From JAJCYK01 sp965224285 (GTDB lineage Bacteria; Bacteroidota; Bacteroidia; Cytophagales; Cyclobacteriaceae): 64,000 nt of DNA. Below the pieces are notes generated by a model that saw nothing but the letters and a program-made list of their open reading frames with translations, did no database searches and had not been told where the DNA came from. Position numbers and translations under genes: made by a program. Numbering within the stretch: position 1 is the stretch's first letter; each line of letters opens with the position of its first letter. Location: assembly GCA_965224285.1 (NCBI GenBank), contig OZ245043.1, positions 4,960,001 to 5,024,000 on the forward strand, read 5' to 3'. Positions 19,031-27,874 of the stretch are shown in pieces.

Positions 19031-19492
19031 TCAGGAACTGGCCCCATCCCTGAACTTATCCAGCAGTAAATTGAGTTGTTTTAGTTCCGATTGGCTCAGG
19101 GTATCAAACATCTGATAGAACTTCAGCATTTCCTCGTCCGTCTCTTCCAAAAGGGCTAACCCCGAGCTACTGATGGTAATCTCTACTTCGCGGCGATCTG
19201 ATTTGCTTTGCTTTCTGGAAACTAATTTCTTCAACCGCAATCGTTCTACGATCCTGGAAGCATCCGACATTTTATCCAGCATCCTTTCCTTTATAAGATT
19301 TAGGTTGGCAGCATTTGGATATTGACCTCTTAAAATTCTCAGTACGTTAAATTGCTGTCGGGTAATTCCTTTGCATTTGAAGAATCCGGACATCCGGTTG
19401 ATGATGAAGCTATGGGTATAAATGATATTAACTAGCGCTTTGTGGTTTTCACCAAGGAATTCCTTCTGGACTATTTCATCTTCAAGCGGCAT
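19031..19492 (-). CDS. MarR-family transcriptional regulator
   Basis: This 153-residue winged-helix protein has an N-terminal dimerisation helix, then a helix-turn-helix (about 55-85, GITRQQFNVLRIL and MSDASRIVERL), and the basic wing SRKQSKSDRREVEI. The KSDRR wing is typical of MarR proteins. It lies 35 bases after folE, so it is probably in the queD-folE transcript. Its target is unknown; autoregulation or control of the pterin genes or the neighbouring pyrophosphatase are all possible. Confidence 0.92.
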   Translation of the reverse strand: MPLEDEIVQKEFLGENHKALVNIIYTHSFIINRMSGFFKCKGITRQQFNVLRILRGQYPNAANLNLIKERMLDKMSDASRIVERLRLKKLVSRKQSKSDRREVEITISSSGLALLEETDEEMLKFYQMFDTLSQSELKQLNLLLDKFRDGASS

Positions 19493-19527
19493 ACTTCAAT
19501 TTCAATAATGACATAATTAATAAATTA

Positions 19528-20214
19528 TCAACTATTAATGAAATTAAGAAACTCAGCCCTGGTATTAGCCTCTTTAAACTTGCCACTGAAATATGCGGTA
19601 CCGGTAGTGCTATTGGTATCTCCTACACCCCGGGATGAGACACAGAGGTGGGTGGCGTCCACTACCACACCTACACTGTCCGTATTGAGTGTCGATTTCA
19701 GATCTTCCGCGATCTGCATAGTCAATCGCTCCTGAACCTGAGGGCGTTTGGCAAAATATTGTACAATCCGATTGATCTTGGATAATCCAATTACCTTTCC
19801 GCTGCTGATATAACCCACGTGTGCTTTACCAATTATGGGAACAAAATGATGCTCACAATTGGAATAGAAAGTGATGTCTTTTTCTACCAGCATTTCATTA
19901 TACCTGAATTTGTTATCGAAGAGTTTCGCCTTAGGTTTATTATCCGGGTTTAACCCACTGAAAATTTCCTCAACGAACATCTTTGCTACCCTATGCGGAG
20001 TCCCTTGTAGACTGTCATCACTTAGGTCCAAACCAAGTATGGTCATGATCTCCTTAAAATGAGTAGCGATAAGCTTTTTTTTCTCTGAATCCGGCAGGTC
20101 AAACGCGTCTTTCCGCAATGGAGTCTCAACCGAGCTGGCAATATGTTCATCGCCTAATTCATTGAGTATAGGCTCAAACCGCGGGGTATTCGACGATATT
20201 TCTTTCTGTTTCAT
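19528..20214 (-). CDS. folE: GTP cyclohydrolase I
   Basis: This 228-residue protein catalyses GTP to 7,8-dihydroneopterin triphosphate, the entry step to folate and queuosine-type pterins. The zinc and substrate motifs are visible: NCEHHFVPI and HVGYISSGKVIGLSKI, then RPQVQERLTMQIA and HLCVSSRGV. The N-terminal extension (about 30 residues) is variable in this family. The start overlaps the end of the QueD gene by 41 bases; no later Met before the conserved core fits, so the overlap seems real. Confidence 0.96.
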   Translation of the reverse strand: MKQKEISSNTPRFEPILNELGDEHIASSVETPLRKDAFDLPDSEKKKLIATHFKEIMTILGLDLSDDSLQGTPHRVAKMFVEEIFSGLNPDNKPKAKLFDNKFRYNEMLVEKDITFYSNCEHHFVPIIGKAHVGYISSGKVIGLSKINRIVQYFAKRPQVQERLTMQIAEDLKSTLNTDSVGVVVDATHLCVSSRGVGDTNSTTGTAYFSGKFKEANTRAEFLNFINS

Positions 20215-20584
20215 ACAGGGTTATTTTTAAGTCAAGTTTATGATCAATCTTATCACGAAGCCTATTCCAAATGATAATGGCAATATTCTCTGCGGTGGGA
20301 TTCAGTTGGTGGAACTCCGGCACATCCAAATTGAGATTGCGATGATCAAAGCGGTCAATTACCTCTGATCTGATTATGTCACTTAGATGCTTCATATCCA
20401 TAACATATCCTGTCTCCGGGTGTGGTTCTCCAATGACTTTTACCAACAACTCATAATTATGTCCATGGAAATTTGGATTATTGCATTTACCAAAGACCTT
20501 TTGGTTTTTCTCCATCGACCACTTGTCATTGTACAATCGATGCGCTGCATTGAAGTGCTCTTTACGGACTACCGCTACTTTCAT
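20174..20584 (-). CDS. queD: 6-carboxytetrahydropterin synthase / PTPS-like enzyme
   Basis: This enzyme is of the 6-pyruvoyl-tetrahydropterin synthase fold and uses the product of FolE. Zinc ligands lie in FNAAHRL and NFHGHNY; the catalytic Cys precedes the second motif (CNNPNFHGH); FDHRNLN and TAENIA complete the active site. I take the start at the Met of MKVAVVRKEHF (20584), 136 residues; an upstream Met at 20599 is possible. The pairing with folE fits either queuosine precursor synthesis or a tetrahydropterin path. Confidence 0.92.
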   Translation of the reverse strand: MKVAVVRKEHFNAAHRLYNDKWSMEKNQKVFGKCNNPNFHGHNYELLVKVIGEPHPETGYVMDMKHLSDIIRSEVIDRFDHRNLNLDVPEFHQLNPTAENIAIIIWNRLRDKIDHKLDLKITLYETERNIVEYPAV

Positions 20585-20599
20585 AGGGATCAAACACAA

Positions 20600-21055
20600 A
20601 TCGCTTCATAAATGTTTACTTTGGGGGACATTTATCCTTAGGTCCTTCTTTTTCCCGGCTAAAATACTTTATTCAACACCAAATACTTGTCAATACTGTA
20701 CAATTGTGACCGATAGCCCGTTCGAATTCGAACATGCATTAGAGGCATGCCACAATAAAGTTATGTACAAAATATTGATAATAAGCGACATATCATTTCT
20801 GGCATGACATTGGGTATCATATGTGTGATGGATCAGACTTCAACCCTCATACAGAATCTGAATCGTATTACCCGAGGCTCAAAAGTACGGATATATGACC
20901 GGAAACTGGAATTGATATACTGCGGTAGTTTTAGTGGTCAAAGAGAGATCAAAACTCTACTAGCAGATTGTTCCTTTTTGTTTGACTCCAGTAACACTTT
21001 TTGTTACCTAAAAAATAGATAGCAGGTCCCTGGTATCAAGTTCCGGACTCTCAAC
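20600..21055. other. intergenic region upstream of queD
   Basis: This 456-base region must hold the promoter of queD-folE-marR. It contains a 14-base perfect palindrome, GTTCGAATTCGAAC, at 20720-20733 (about 136 bases before the queD start) and one possible small gene at 20804-21022, listed separately. No tRNA fold fits around the palindrome although it contains TTCGAAT. Confidence 0.4.
20804..21022 (+). CDS. possible small protein, 72 residues
   Basis: An ATG-started frame encodes 72 residues. It is overlapped at its start by a shorter frame (ATGA junction at 20804). The segment around residues 25-55 (KVRIYDRKLELIYCGSF) has an alternating hydrophobic/charged pattern like a beta-strand domain. 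No homologue is recognised and no promoter box is evident, so it may be a chance frame in the gap upstream of queD. Confidence 0.3.
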   Translation: MTLGIICVMDQTSTLIQNLNRITRGSKVRIYDRKLELIYCGSFSGQREIKTLLADCSFLFDSSNTFCYLKNR

Positions 21056-21472
21056 CTAGCATAACTCCCGGTAGACTTCCTTCAAGTGATCGGCGATCAT
21101 TTCGGCAGTACGGCCTTCAATATGATGGCGTTCCACAAAATGAATAAGGTCGCCATCTTTAAATAGGGCAATGGAGGGTGAAGAAGGAGGATAAGGCGCA
21201 GTATATTCTCTCATTTTAGCCACCGCTTCCTGGTCCACTCCGGCAAACACCGTTACCAGATGATCCGGATGCTTTTCGGCATCTTCCAATGAAAGCTTGA
21301 CGCCCGGGCGAGCTGCTCCTGCAGCGCAGCCACAAACGGAATTAATTACCACCAAGGTGGTGCCCTCATGTCCCTCCAGGTGGTCGATAACCTCCTGGGC
21401 TGTTTTAAACTCTTTAAACCCATGCGTAGTTAAATCCGCTCGCATGGGTGCTACTAATTGTTCTGGATACAT
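21056..21472 (-). CDS. BrxA/BrxB-type bacilliredoxin
   Basis: This 138-residue protein of the YphP/YqiW family has the redox motif Cys-Gly-Cys in NSVCGCAAG near residue 47. Bacilliredoxins remove bacillithiol from oxidised protein thiols. It is the last gene of the suf cluster, 18 bases after the DUF59 gene, which suggests a role in protecting thiols during Fe-S assembly or oxidative stress (inference). Confidence 0.9.
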   Translation of the reverse strand: MYPEQLVAPMRADLTTHGFKEFKTAQEVIDHLEGHEGTTLVVINSVCGCAAGAARPGVKLSLEDAEKHPDHLVTVFAGVDQEAVAKMREYTAPYPPSSPSIALFKDGDLIHFVERHHIEGRTAEMIADHLKEVYRELC

Positions 21473-21489
21473 TTCTTTCTATTCAGTTA

Positions 21490-21804
21490 TTACATAAATC
21501 CCAACTCCAATTTGGCCACTTCACTCATCATCTCCTGACTATAGGGCGGATCAAATGTGATCTCCACCTTTACGTCGTTCACTTCCGGTATTGCCTTTAT
21601 TTTCTCTTCCACTTCGGCGGGTATGGTTTCTGCCGCCGGACAGGCTGGAGAAGTTAAGGTCATTAACACATAGACATGGTTAACCGGGTAAACATTAATC
21701 TCATAAATCAAACCCAACTCATAGATGTCCACTGGTATTTCCGGATCGTACACGGTTTTAATTGCTTCAAGTACTCGGTCTCTGAGATTTTCTGGTTCAC
21801 TCAT
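21490..21804 (-). CDS. DUF59 / SufT-like Fe-S assembly factor
   Basis: This 104-residue protein of the MIP18 (DUF59) family has the PVDIYELGLIYEI opening and a conserved Cys in TSPACPAAE. Such proteins help mature Fe-S proteins and are commonly fused to or encoded with SUF genes. It starts two bases after sufE ends. Confidence 0.9.
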   Translation of the reverse strand: MSEPENLRDRVLEAIKTVYDPEIPVDIYELGLIYEINVYPVNHVYVLMTLTSPACPAAETIPAEVEEKIKAIPEVNDVKVEITFDPPYSQEMMSEVAKLELGFM

Positions 21805-21806
21805 GA

Positions 21807-22250
21807 TTAACTCCCGCTTTTAACTTTGTCCCGGGCCTGATAAGCCAAGGCATATATCTTCATTTGTTTGGCAATAGCTCCCATCCCGTTAGATCTTTGA
21901 GTACCAATAAACCGGCTCATCCCAATTTTTTCAATAAAAAACAAATCCGTATCAATGATAACCGCTGATGATTGTCCGGAAAAGATCTTTATCAGTAGAG
22001 CCGCCAATCCCTTGGTTATTACGGTATTACTATCGGCGGCAAACCATATTTTATTGTCCTGGCAACTGGCCGAAAGCCAGACCTTGCTTTGGCAACCTTT
22101 CACCAGATTATCATCGGTTTTAAGGTCCTCCTTCATAGCAGGCAGGCCCTTACCCAGTTCGATCAGGTACTCCACCGACATATTTAAATCTCCTTCAAGG
22201 ACGGAAAAATCCTCTATGATCTCGGTTTGTATAGTGTCAGGTGTTTTCAA
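21807..22250 (-). CDS. sufE: SufE sulfur-acceptor protein
   Basis: This 147-residue protein accepts persulfide sulfur from SufS. The acceptor Cys53 lies in NLVKGCQSKVWL. Length is typical. It overlaps sufS by four bases (ATGA), consistent with tight stoichiometric coupling of the SufS-SufE pair. Confidence 0.95.
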   Translation of the reverse strand: MKTPDTIQTEIIEDFSVLEGDLNMSVEYLIELGKGLPAMKEDLKTDDNLVKGCQSKVWLSASCQDNKIWFAADSNTVITKGLAALLIKIFSGQSSAVIIDTDLFFIEKIGMSRFIGTQRSNGMGAIAKQMKIYALAYQARDKVKSGS

Positions 22251-23500
22251 CTACTTAATTTGCTGGTGATATGTCGTAGGTTGCCGGCTAAACTGTCAAT
22301 TTCTTCTTTAGTATTATATACCGAAAAAGAGGCCCTGACAGTTCCTTCAAGACCTAAACATTCCATTAATGGTTGAGTGCAATGATGCCCTGTCCTTACT
22401 GCTATTCCGGAGGCGTCAAGCATTACTCCCAGATCGAAATGATGCAACCCCTCTATGACGAAAGATAGCACGCTTACCTTATCTTTTGCAGTGCCTATCG
22501 CCCTGAATCCAGGGACGGTCTCCAGGCTTTGCATAGCGTAGGATAATAACTGACTTTCGTGTTTTGCTATAGCACTCTTTCCCACTTGATCGATGAAATC
22601 TATGGCGGATTTAAAAGCCACTACATCGGCGATATTAGGGGTGCCAGCTTCAAATTTATGAGGGATTTCGGCAAAAGTAGTGCCTTCAAATGAAACTTCC
22701 CTAATCATTTCACCGCCACCCTGGTATGGCGGCATCTCATCCAATATTCTTCGTTTACCGTAGAGTACACCTACTCCGGTGGGGCCATACATTTTGTGGG
22801 AAGATAAGGCGTAGAAATCGCAATCTAGATCTTGTACGTCAATAGGCAGGTGAGGAGCTGCCTGAGCGCCGTCCACTACTACAATGGCTCCTGCCTGATG
22901 AGCTAGCGGGATGATCTGTTTAAGGGGATTTATAGTTCCCAAAGTGTTCGATGCATGCACCAGCGACACGATTTTGGTCTGCCGGGTAAGCATCTTAGGC
23001 AGAGCATCCATATCCAATTCGCCATTGCGCTTGACTGGTATGACCTTTAAAACCAGGCCTTTTTCTTCACACAACAATTGCCACGGTACAATGTTACTGT
23101 GATGCTCCATATTGGATATCAGGATCTCGTCTCCTGGCCGCAGGTTTTTTCTTCCATAGGCGGAGGCTACCAAATTTATGCCTTCGGTAGTGCCGCTTGT
23201 GAAGATGACTTCCTCAGATTCCGCAGCGTTTATAAACTTCGCCGCTGCTTTCCGGGTATCTTCGTAAGCCTTAGTAGCCCTTTCAGCAAGGGTATGAACC
23301 CCCCGGTGAATGTTGGAGTGATCTTTATGATAATAATCTTGAAGCTCATTAAGTACCGTCAAGGGCTTTTGACTACTGGCGGCGTTATCGAAGTAGATTA
23401 AAGGTTTACCGTTGACCTGCTGGTTTAGAATCGGGAACAAATTTCTGATCGAGGCAACCTCCAGGTCAGTGGTCTGAGATAACTTTGCTTCCTGCATCAT
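22247..23500 (-). CDS. sufS: cysteine desulfurase SufS
   Basis: This 417-residue PLP enzyme releases sulfur from cysteine as a persulfide. The PLP Lys is K236 in SSHKMYGPTG and the active-site Cys is C374 in RTGHHCTQP, the hallmark of the group II SufS type. It overlaps sufD upstream and sufE downstream by four bases each. Confidence 0.97.
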   Translation of the reverse strand: MMQEAKLSQTTDLEVASIRNLFPILNQQVNGKPLIYFDNAASSQKPLTVLNELQDYYHKDHSNIHRGVHTLAERATKAYEDTRKAAAKFINAAESEEVIFTSGTTEGINLVASAYGRKNLRPGDEILISNMEHHSNIVPWQLLCEEKGLVLKVIPVKRNGELDMDALPKMLTRQTKIVSLVHASNTLGTINPLKQIIPLAHQAGAIVVVDGAQAAPHLPIDVQDLDCDFYALSSHKMYGPTGVGVLYGKRRILDEMPPYQGGGEMIREVSFEGTTFAEIPHKFEAGTPNIADVVAFKSAIDFIDQVGKSAIAKHESQLLSYAMQSLETVPGFRAIGTAKDKVSVLSFVIEGLHHFDLGVMLDASGIAVRTGHHCTQPLMECLGLEGTVRASFSVYNTKEEIDSLAGNLRHITSKLSS

Positions 23501-24825
23501 GGCCTGGAAGTTTTGAGTTTTTGTTGAATAATATTAGTGAGATAGGATTTTAATACCGGTGAACTCACTTTTTCCAGAGTCTCCTGGGCAAAAGCTCCCA
23601 ATAATAAGCCAACAGCTTGTTGCCTATCCATACCTCTGGTTCTCAGATAGAATAATTGTTCTTCATCTAACTGTCCGGTAGTGGCTCCATGAGAACACTT
23701 AACATCATCCGCCCAAATTTCCAGCTGAGGTTTGGTATTCATGGTAGCTTGATCAGACAAGAGAATATTTTTATTGGATTGGAATGCGTTGGTATGTTGA
23801 GCACCTTCTCTGACAAATATTTTACCATTAAACACTCCGGTGGAGTTGTCTGCAAGAATTCCCTTATACAATTCATTGCTGAAACTATTGGCTACCTTAT
23901 GGTCTACCATGGTATGATTATCAACATGGCTGGAGTCATCCAACATGTACAGCCCAAAAAGGTGAGCAGCACAACGCTCACCATTTATGGTTACGTTAAG
24001 ATTGTTTCGTATCAAATTGCCTTCGGTGGTAATGCAGGTGCATTCAATCTCACTGTCCCGTTCCTGGATAAAATGAGTATTGCCGACATGTACACTCTGC
24101 CCGCCTTCGGTTTGAATCTTGTGATACTTGATGTTGGCAGATTCGCTTACCACTACCTCGGAAACATGATTGTGCATCACAGTAGGATTCCCATTGGTAT
24201 TTTTGAAAATCTCTATTAGTTGACAGGAGCTATTTTTGCCGGCAAACACCAAATTTCTACTCTGCAGGTATTCCGCCTGCTGATCGGAAAGGTGATAAAG
24301 TACCACAGGTTCCAACACTTCAGTTTCCGACGCTACCTCGATTACCACACCGTGGCTGAACATTGCGGTATTCAACGCAGTGAAAACATCAGTTTTGTGA
24401 TGGGCAACGGTGCCTAGATGTTCTTTAATAAGTTGTGACGGCGCTTCCTGATCGGGCTGAATGTCAGTGATCTTCAGTCCATGCGGAAGATCTTTCGAGC
24501 GAAATACTACCCTCCCATTCCAAAATACCACTAAATGGCCCTTAAGATCTGGTATCAAATGTTCATTTACGGAAGGAATCACCCCGGGTTCTTTCCCTAA
24601 TTTGCCTACCTCTGCCAGGGTTTTCATTATCCTTCTGGTAACGGGAGTATATTTGTATTCTTCATGTCTGGCGGTAGGAAATCCAGTCTCTCTCACGGAT
24701 TTAATGGCTTTATTTCTCAGCTCAGCCACCTCAGGCAATTGTTTGTCACCCCCTCTGGTCATCAGGTCTTCAAAACGATCCTGTATAAAAGATCTCAGTT
24801 GTGATTCTGTCTGCAGTTGCTTCAT
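23497..24825 (-). CDS. sufD: Fe-S assembly scaffold subunit SufD
   Basis: This 442-residue SufB/SufD family beta-helix protein forms the SufBC2D scaffold. The C-terminal core pattern (DVKCSHGATTGQLDEEQLFYL, here split by position near 375-395) is typical of SufD, whose His contributes to cluster formation. It lies three bases after sufC and overlaps sufS by four bases. Confidence 0.95.
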   Translation of the reverse strand: MKQLQTESQLRSFIQDRFEDLMTRGGDKQLPEVAELRNKAIKSVRETGFPTARHEEYKYTPVTRRIMKTLAEVGKLGKEPGVIPSVNEHLIPDLKGHLVVFWNGRVVFRSKDLPHGLKITDIQPDQEAPSQLIKEHLGTVAHHKTDVFTALNTAMFSHGVVIEVASETEVLEPVVLYHLSDQQAEYLQSRNLVFAGKNSSCQLIEIFKNTNGNPTVMHNHVSEVVVSESANIKYHKIQTEGGQSVHVGNTHFIQERDSEIECTCITTEGNLIRNNLNVTINGERCAAHLFGLYMLDDSSHVDNHTMVDHKVANSFSNELYKGILADNSTGVFNGKIFVREGAQHTNAFQSNKNILLSDQATMNTKPQLEIWADDVKCSHGATTGQLDEEQLFYLRTRGMDRQQAVGLLLGAFAQETLEKVSSPVLKSYLTNIIQQKLKTSRP

Positions 24826-24828
24826 AGC

Positions 24829-25587
24829 TTATACTGCGTTTGATGCGCTTTCTTTGATCCAATCGTAGCCTTTACTTTCTAATTCCATGGCCAACTCTTT
24901 ACCGCCGGATTTTACGATACGACCGTCGTAAAGCACGTGTACATAATCCGGTACAATATATTCCAATAATCGTTGATAATGAGTAACCACAATAACAGCA
25001 TTTTGCGGATTCCGCAGGGAGTTGACACCTTTCGCTACTATCTTTAAGGCATCGATGTCCAGCCCCGAGTCAGTTTCATCTAAGATCGCGAGCTTGGGCT
25101 CCAACACTGCCATTTGAAAGATCTCATTGCGTTTCTTTTCACCCCCGGAAAATCCCTCATTTAATGATCGGCTCAGCAGACCCTGATCTATGTCGACCAA
25201 CTTCATTTTTTCCTTGATCAATTTTAAGAAAGAAACTGCGTCCAGCGGTTCCTGGTCTCGGTACTCCCGTATCTGATTAACAGCGGTTTTGAGGAAATTG
25301 GTGGAACTGACTCCTGGTATCTCTACCGGGTATTGAAAAGCCAGAAATAGCCCTTCCCGGGCCCTTTCCTCTGGCGATAATTCCAGCAAGTCCTTACCCA
25401 TATAGGTTACAGAACCTCCAGTGACCTCGAAGGATTCCCTTCCTGCCAGGACACTGGCTAAGGTGCTTTTACCGGACCCATTTGGGCCCATTATTGCGTG
25501 GACCTCTCCCGGGTTTACTTTAAGATCAACTCCTTTCAGTATTCTATTATCTTCAGCAAAAGCTTCTAAATTTTTTATTTCAAGCAT
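24829..25587 (-). CDS. sufC: Fe-S assembly ATPase SufC
   Basis: This 252-residue ABC-type ATPase powers rearrangement of the SufBCD complex. Walker A is GPNGSGKST, the signature is the SufC-type GFSGGEKKRNE, and Walker B is LAILDETDSGLD. No membrane partner exists, as expected. It lies 39 bases after sufB. Confidence 0.97.
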   Translation of the reverse strand: MLEIKNLEAFAEDNRILKGVDLKVNPGEVHAIMGPNGSGKSTLASVLAGRESFEVTGGSVTYMGKDLLELSPEERAREGLFLAFQYPVEIPGVSSTNFLKTAVNQIREYRDQEPLDAVSFLKLIKEKMKLVDIDQGLLSRSLNEGFSGGEKKRNEIFQMAVLEPKLAILDETDSGLDIDALKIVAKGVNSLRNPQNAVIVVTHYQRLLEYIVPDYVHVLYDGRIVKSGGKELAMELESKGYDWIKESASNAV

Positions 25588-25626
25588 GGTAAATAGTATG
25601 TATAATATTGGGATAGGCCAACCTTG

Positions 25627-27072
25627 TTATCCCACACTGCCTTCCAAGGTCAGGGCCAATAGCTTCTGAGCTTCCACCGCGAATTCCATAGGCAATTGAT
25701 TGAGCACTTCTTTACAATAGCCATTGACGATTAATGCCACGGCATCCTCGGTGTCAATGCCGCGCTGATTGCAATAGAAAATTTGATCTTCACCAATCTT
25801 TGAGGTAGTGGCTTCGTGTTCTATCTGCGCACTGCTGTTACCGGTTTCTATGTAGGGAAAAGTATGTGCTCCACATTTACTTCCCATCAACAATGAATCA
25901 CACTGAGAGAAGTTCCTGGCATTCAGCGCCCTGGGCATCACTTTCACCAAACCTCGATAACTGTTTTGGCTGCGGCCCGCAGAAACACCTTTGGACACGA
26001 TCCTGCTTTTAGTGTTATTCCCGATGTGGATCATCTTGGTGCCAGTATCCGCTTGCTGTAAGTTATTGGTTACTGCAACCGAATAGAATTCACCAACGGA
26101 GTTATTTCCTTTTAGAATGCAACTGGGATATTTCCAGGTAATGGCCGACCCCGTTTCCACCTGAGTCCAGGATATTTTCGACCCATCTCCCTGGCAAATT
26201 CCTCTTTTGGTTACGAAGTTGTATATACCCCCTTTCCCATTCTTATCTCCCGGATACCAGTTCTGTACCGTGGAGTATTTCACCTCAGCATCTTTGGCGG
26301 CATAAATCTCCACCACTGCTGCATGCAATTGGTTTTCATCCCTCATAGGAGCAGTACAACCTTCCAGGTAGCTCACGTAAGAGCCCTCCTCAGCAACGAT
26401 CAGCGTACGCTCAAATTGACCGGTATTGGCAGCATTAATGCGGAAATAAGTGGACAATTCCATGGGACAGCGAACCCCCTTGGGTATGTAACAAAAGGAT
26501 CCGTCTGAAAACACCGCCGAGTTCAAAGCGGCAAAATAATTATCATTTACCGGAACTACCGAACCCATATATTTTCGTACTAGTTCCGGATGGTTTTTAA
26601 CTGCCTCGCTGAATGAACAAAATATTATGCCCAACTCGGCCAATTTGTCTTTAAACGTAGTGGCCACCGATACACTATCGATCACGGCATCCACTGCCAC
26701 ACCGGTTAGGCGTTTTTGTTCCTCGAGACTAATTCCCAGCTTCTCAAAAGTTCTCCTCAACTCCGGATCGATTTCATCCAGGCTTTTGGGGACGACTTTT
26801 TGCTTGGGAGCCGCATAGTATATGATGTCCTGATAATTGATTTCCGGGTAACTTACATTAGGCCATCTTGGTTCTTTCATGTCACACCACCTGCTGTAGG
26901 CATCAAGCCGCCATTCCAGCATCCATTCAGGCTCTTCTTTCTTGGCCGAAATGAACCTGATAATATCTTCATTCAGTCCTTTTGGTGCCGAATCTGTATC
27001 AATGTCTGATTCAAACCCGTACTTGTATTCTGAACTGGTAAATTCCTGTAATATTTGTTCGTCTTTGCTCAT
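25627..27072 (-). CDS. sufB: Fe-S assembly scaffold subunit SufB
   Basis: This 481-residue scaffold protein has the conserved C-terminal segment SLLMGSKCGAHTFPYIE with the cluster-related Cys, followed by the IEHEATTSKI segment that carries the essential Glu. It is the first gene of the operon sufB-C-D-S-E-DUF59-bacilliredoxin. The 200-base region before it holds a near-consensus -7 box and an adjoining perfect dyad. Confidence 0.97.
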   Translation of the reverse strand: MSKDEQILQEFTSSEYKYGFESDIDTDSAPKGLNEDIIRFISAKKEEPEWMLEWRLDAYSRWCDMKEPRWPNVSYPEINYQDIIYYAAPKQKVVPKSLDEIDPELRRTFEKLGISLEEQKRLTGVAVDAVIDSVSVATTFKDKLAELGIIFCSFSEAVKNHPELVRKYMGSVVPVNDNYFAALNSAVFSDGSFCYIPKGVRCPMELSTYFRINAANTGQFERTLIVAEEGSYVSYLEGCTAPMRDENQLHAAVVEIYAAKDAEVKYSTVQNWYPGDKNGKGGIYNFVTKRGICQGDGSKISWTQVETGSAITWKYPSCILKGNNSVGEFYSVAVTNNLQQADTGTKMIHIGNNTKSRIVSKGVSAGRSQNSYRGLVKVMPRALNARNFSQCDSLLMGSKCGAHTFPYIETGNSSAQIEHEATTSKIGEDQIFYCNQRGIDTEDAVALIVNGYCKEVLNQLPMEFAVEAQKLLALTLEGSVG

Positions 27073-27140
27073 AATGTCAATGCTTGTATCTGCCCCATCA
27101 CCGGCGATCTATAAACATTATTTTTTGGCTAAAGTTTCGG

Positions 27141-27166
27141 TAAAGTTACACAATCCAGGTGGATTG
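27141..27166 (-). promoter_or_regulatory. putative suf promoter with overlapping operator dyad
   Basis: On the minus strand TAACTTTA (27148 to 27141, one mismatch to TAnnTTTG) is preceded two bases upstream by a perfect dyad, CAATCCA-CC-TGGATTG (27166 to 27151). The dyad would sit between the -33 and -7 elements, a classic repressor position. The binding regulator is not identified; an iron or Fe-S sensor is a reasonable guess. Confidence 0.5.
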
Positions 27167-27272
27167 CCCGCGCTTATTTATAATTAATCTAAATAACGAA
27201 ATTCTATAAATTTTTCACAACCTCCTTATTAGAAGTGTTCTGGGAAGCAGTTAGAAGGGATCTGCAACTGGG

Positions 27273-27740
27273 TCAGATTTCCAAATTGATGTGGCGGTTT
27301 AGACTTTCTTCCAAGGAAATGAAGGTTTCAGTGCGCCGAATTCCGTCAATTGTTTGCACTTTATCATGTAGTACATCTCGCAGGTGTTTAGTGTCTTTGC
27401 AGTGCAGTTTTACAAAAATACTATAGTCTCCAGTGGTATAATGGATCTTGACCACTTCCGGTACGTCCTTAAGTTTTGTACAAACCTCATCATAAAGGGA
27501 ATTCCGCTCCAGAAAAATGCCTAGGAATGCGGTTAAATCCCACCCCAATTTACTGTAATCCATACTTAAGGTAGTGCCCTTTACAATCCCCATTTCCTCC
27601 ATTTTTCGCATCCGTACATGCACCGTGCCGCCTGACACAAAAACTTTCTTGGCTATTTCCGTATAGGGGGTTTTCGCATCTTGCATTAATAGTTCCAGTA
27701 TCTTCAGATCTATTTTATCAATTTCATAATTTTTGCTCAT
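27273..27740 (-). CDS. Lrp/AsnC-family transcriptional regulator
   Basis: This 155-residue protein has an N-terminal helix-turn-helix (LELLMQDAKTPYTEIAKKV, about residues 13-31, then GGTVHVRMRKMEEMGIV) and a C-terminal RAM/AsnC ligand domain (about 70-150). Lrp-type regulators sense amino acids or related small molecules. It stands alone on the minus strand between the suf operon and the divergently transcribed tRNA-like RNA. Confidence 0.92.
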   Translation of the reverse strand: MSKNYEIDKIDLKILELLMQDAKTPYTEIAKKVFVSGGTVHVRMRKMEEMGIVKGTTLSMDYSKLGWDLTAFLGIFLERNSLYDEVCTKLKDVPEVVKIHYTTGDYSIFVKLHCKDTKHLRDVLHDKVQTIDGIRRTETFISLEESLNRHINLEI

Positions 27741-27850
27741 GCCGAAATAAGTCTCTTGATAAATATTTAATAAAAACCTTTTAAAATTATCAATTATCTA
27801 AATTTTATCAAATTTATTTAAAAAATTTTTAAGTAAATCAATTTTTTCTC

Positions 27851-27858
27851 TACTTTTG
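27851..27858 (+). promoter_or_regulatory. -7 promoter box for the tRNA-like RNA
   Basis: TACTTTTG matches TAnnTTTG exactly and lies 16 bases before the 5' end of the tRNA-like fold, so transcription would begin a few bases ahead of the mature end. Upstream sequence is very AT-rich; the -33 element is weak. Confidence 0.55.
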
Positions 27859-27874
27859 AAATGCCAGTTGATAC

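Noticed and set aside
20720..20733. tRNA T-loop suggested by TTCGAAT
   Set aside because: It is part of a perfect palindrome, and no acceptor or D arm can be built around it.
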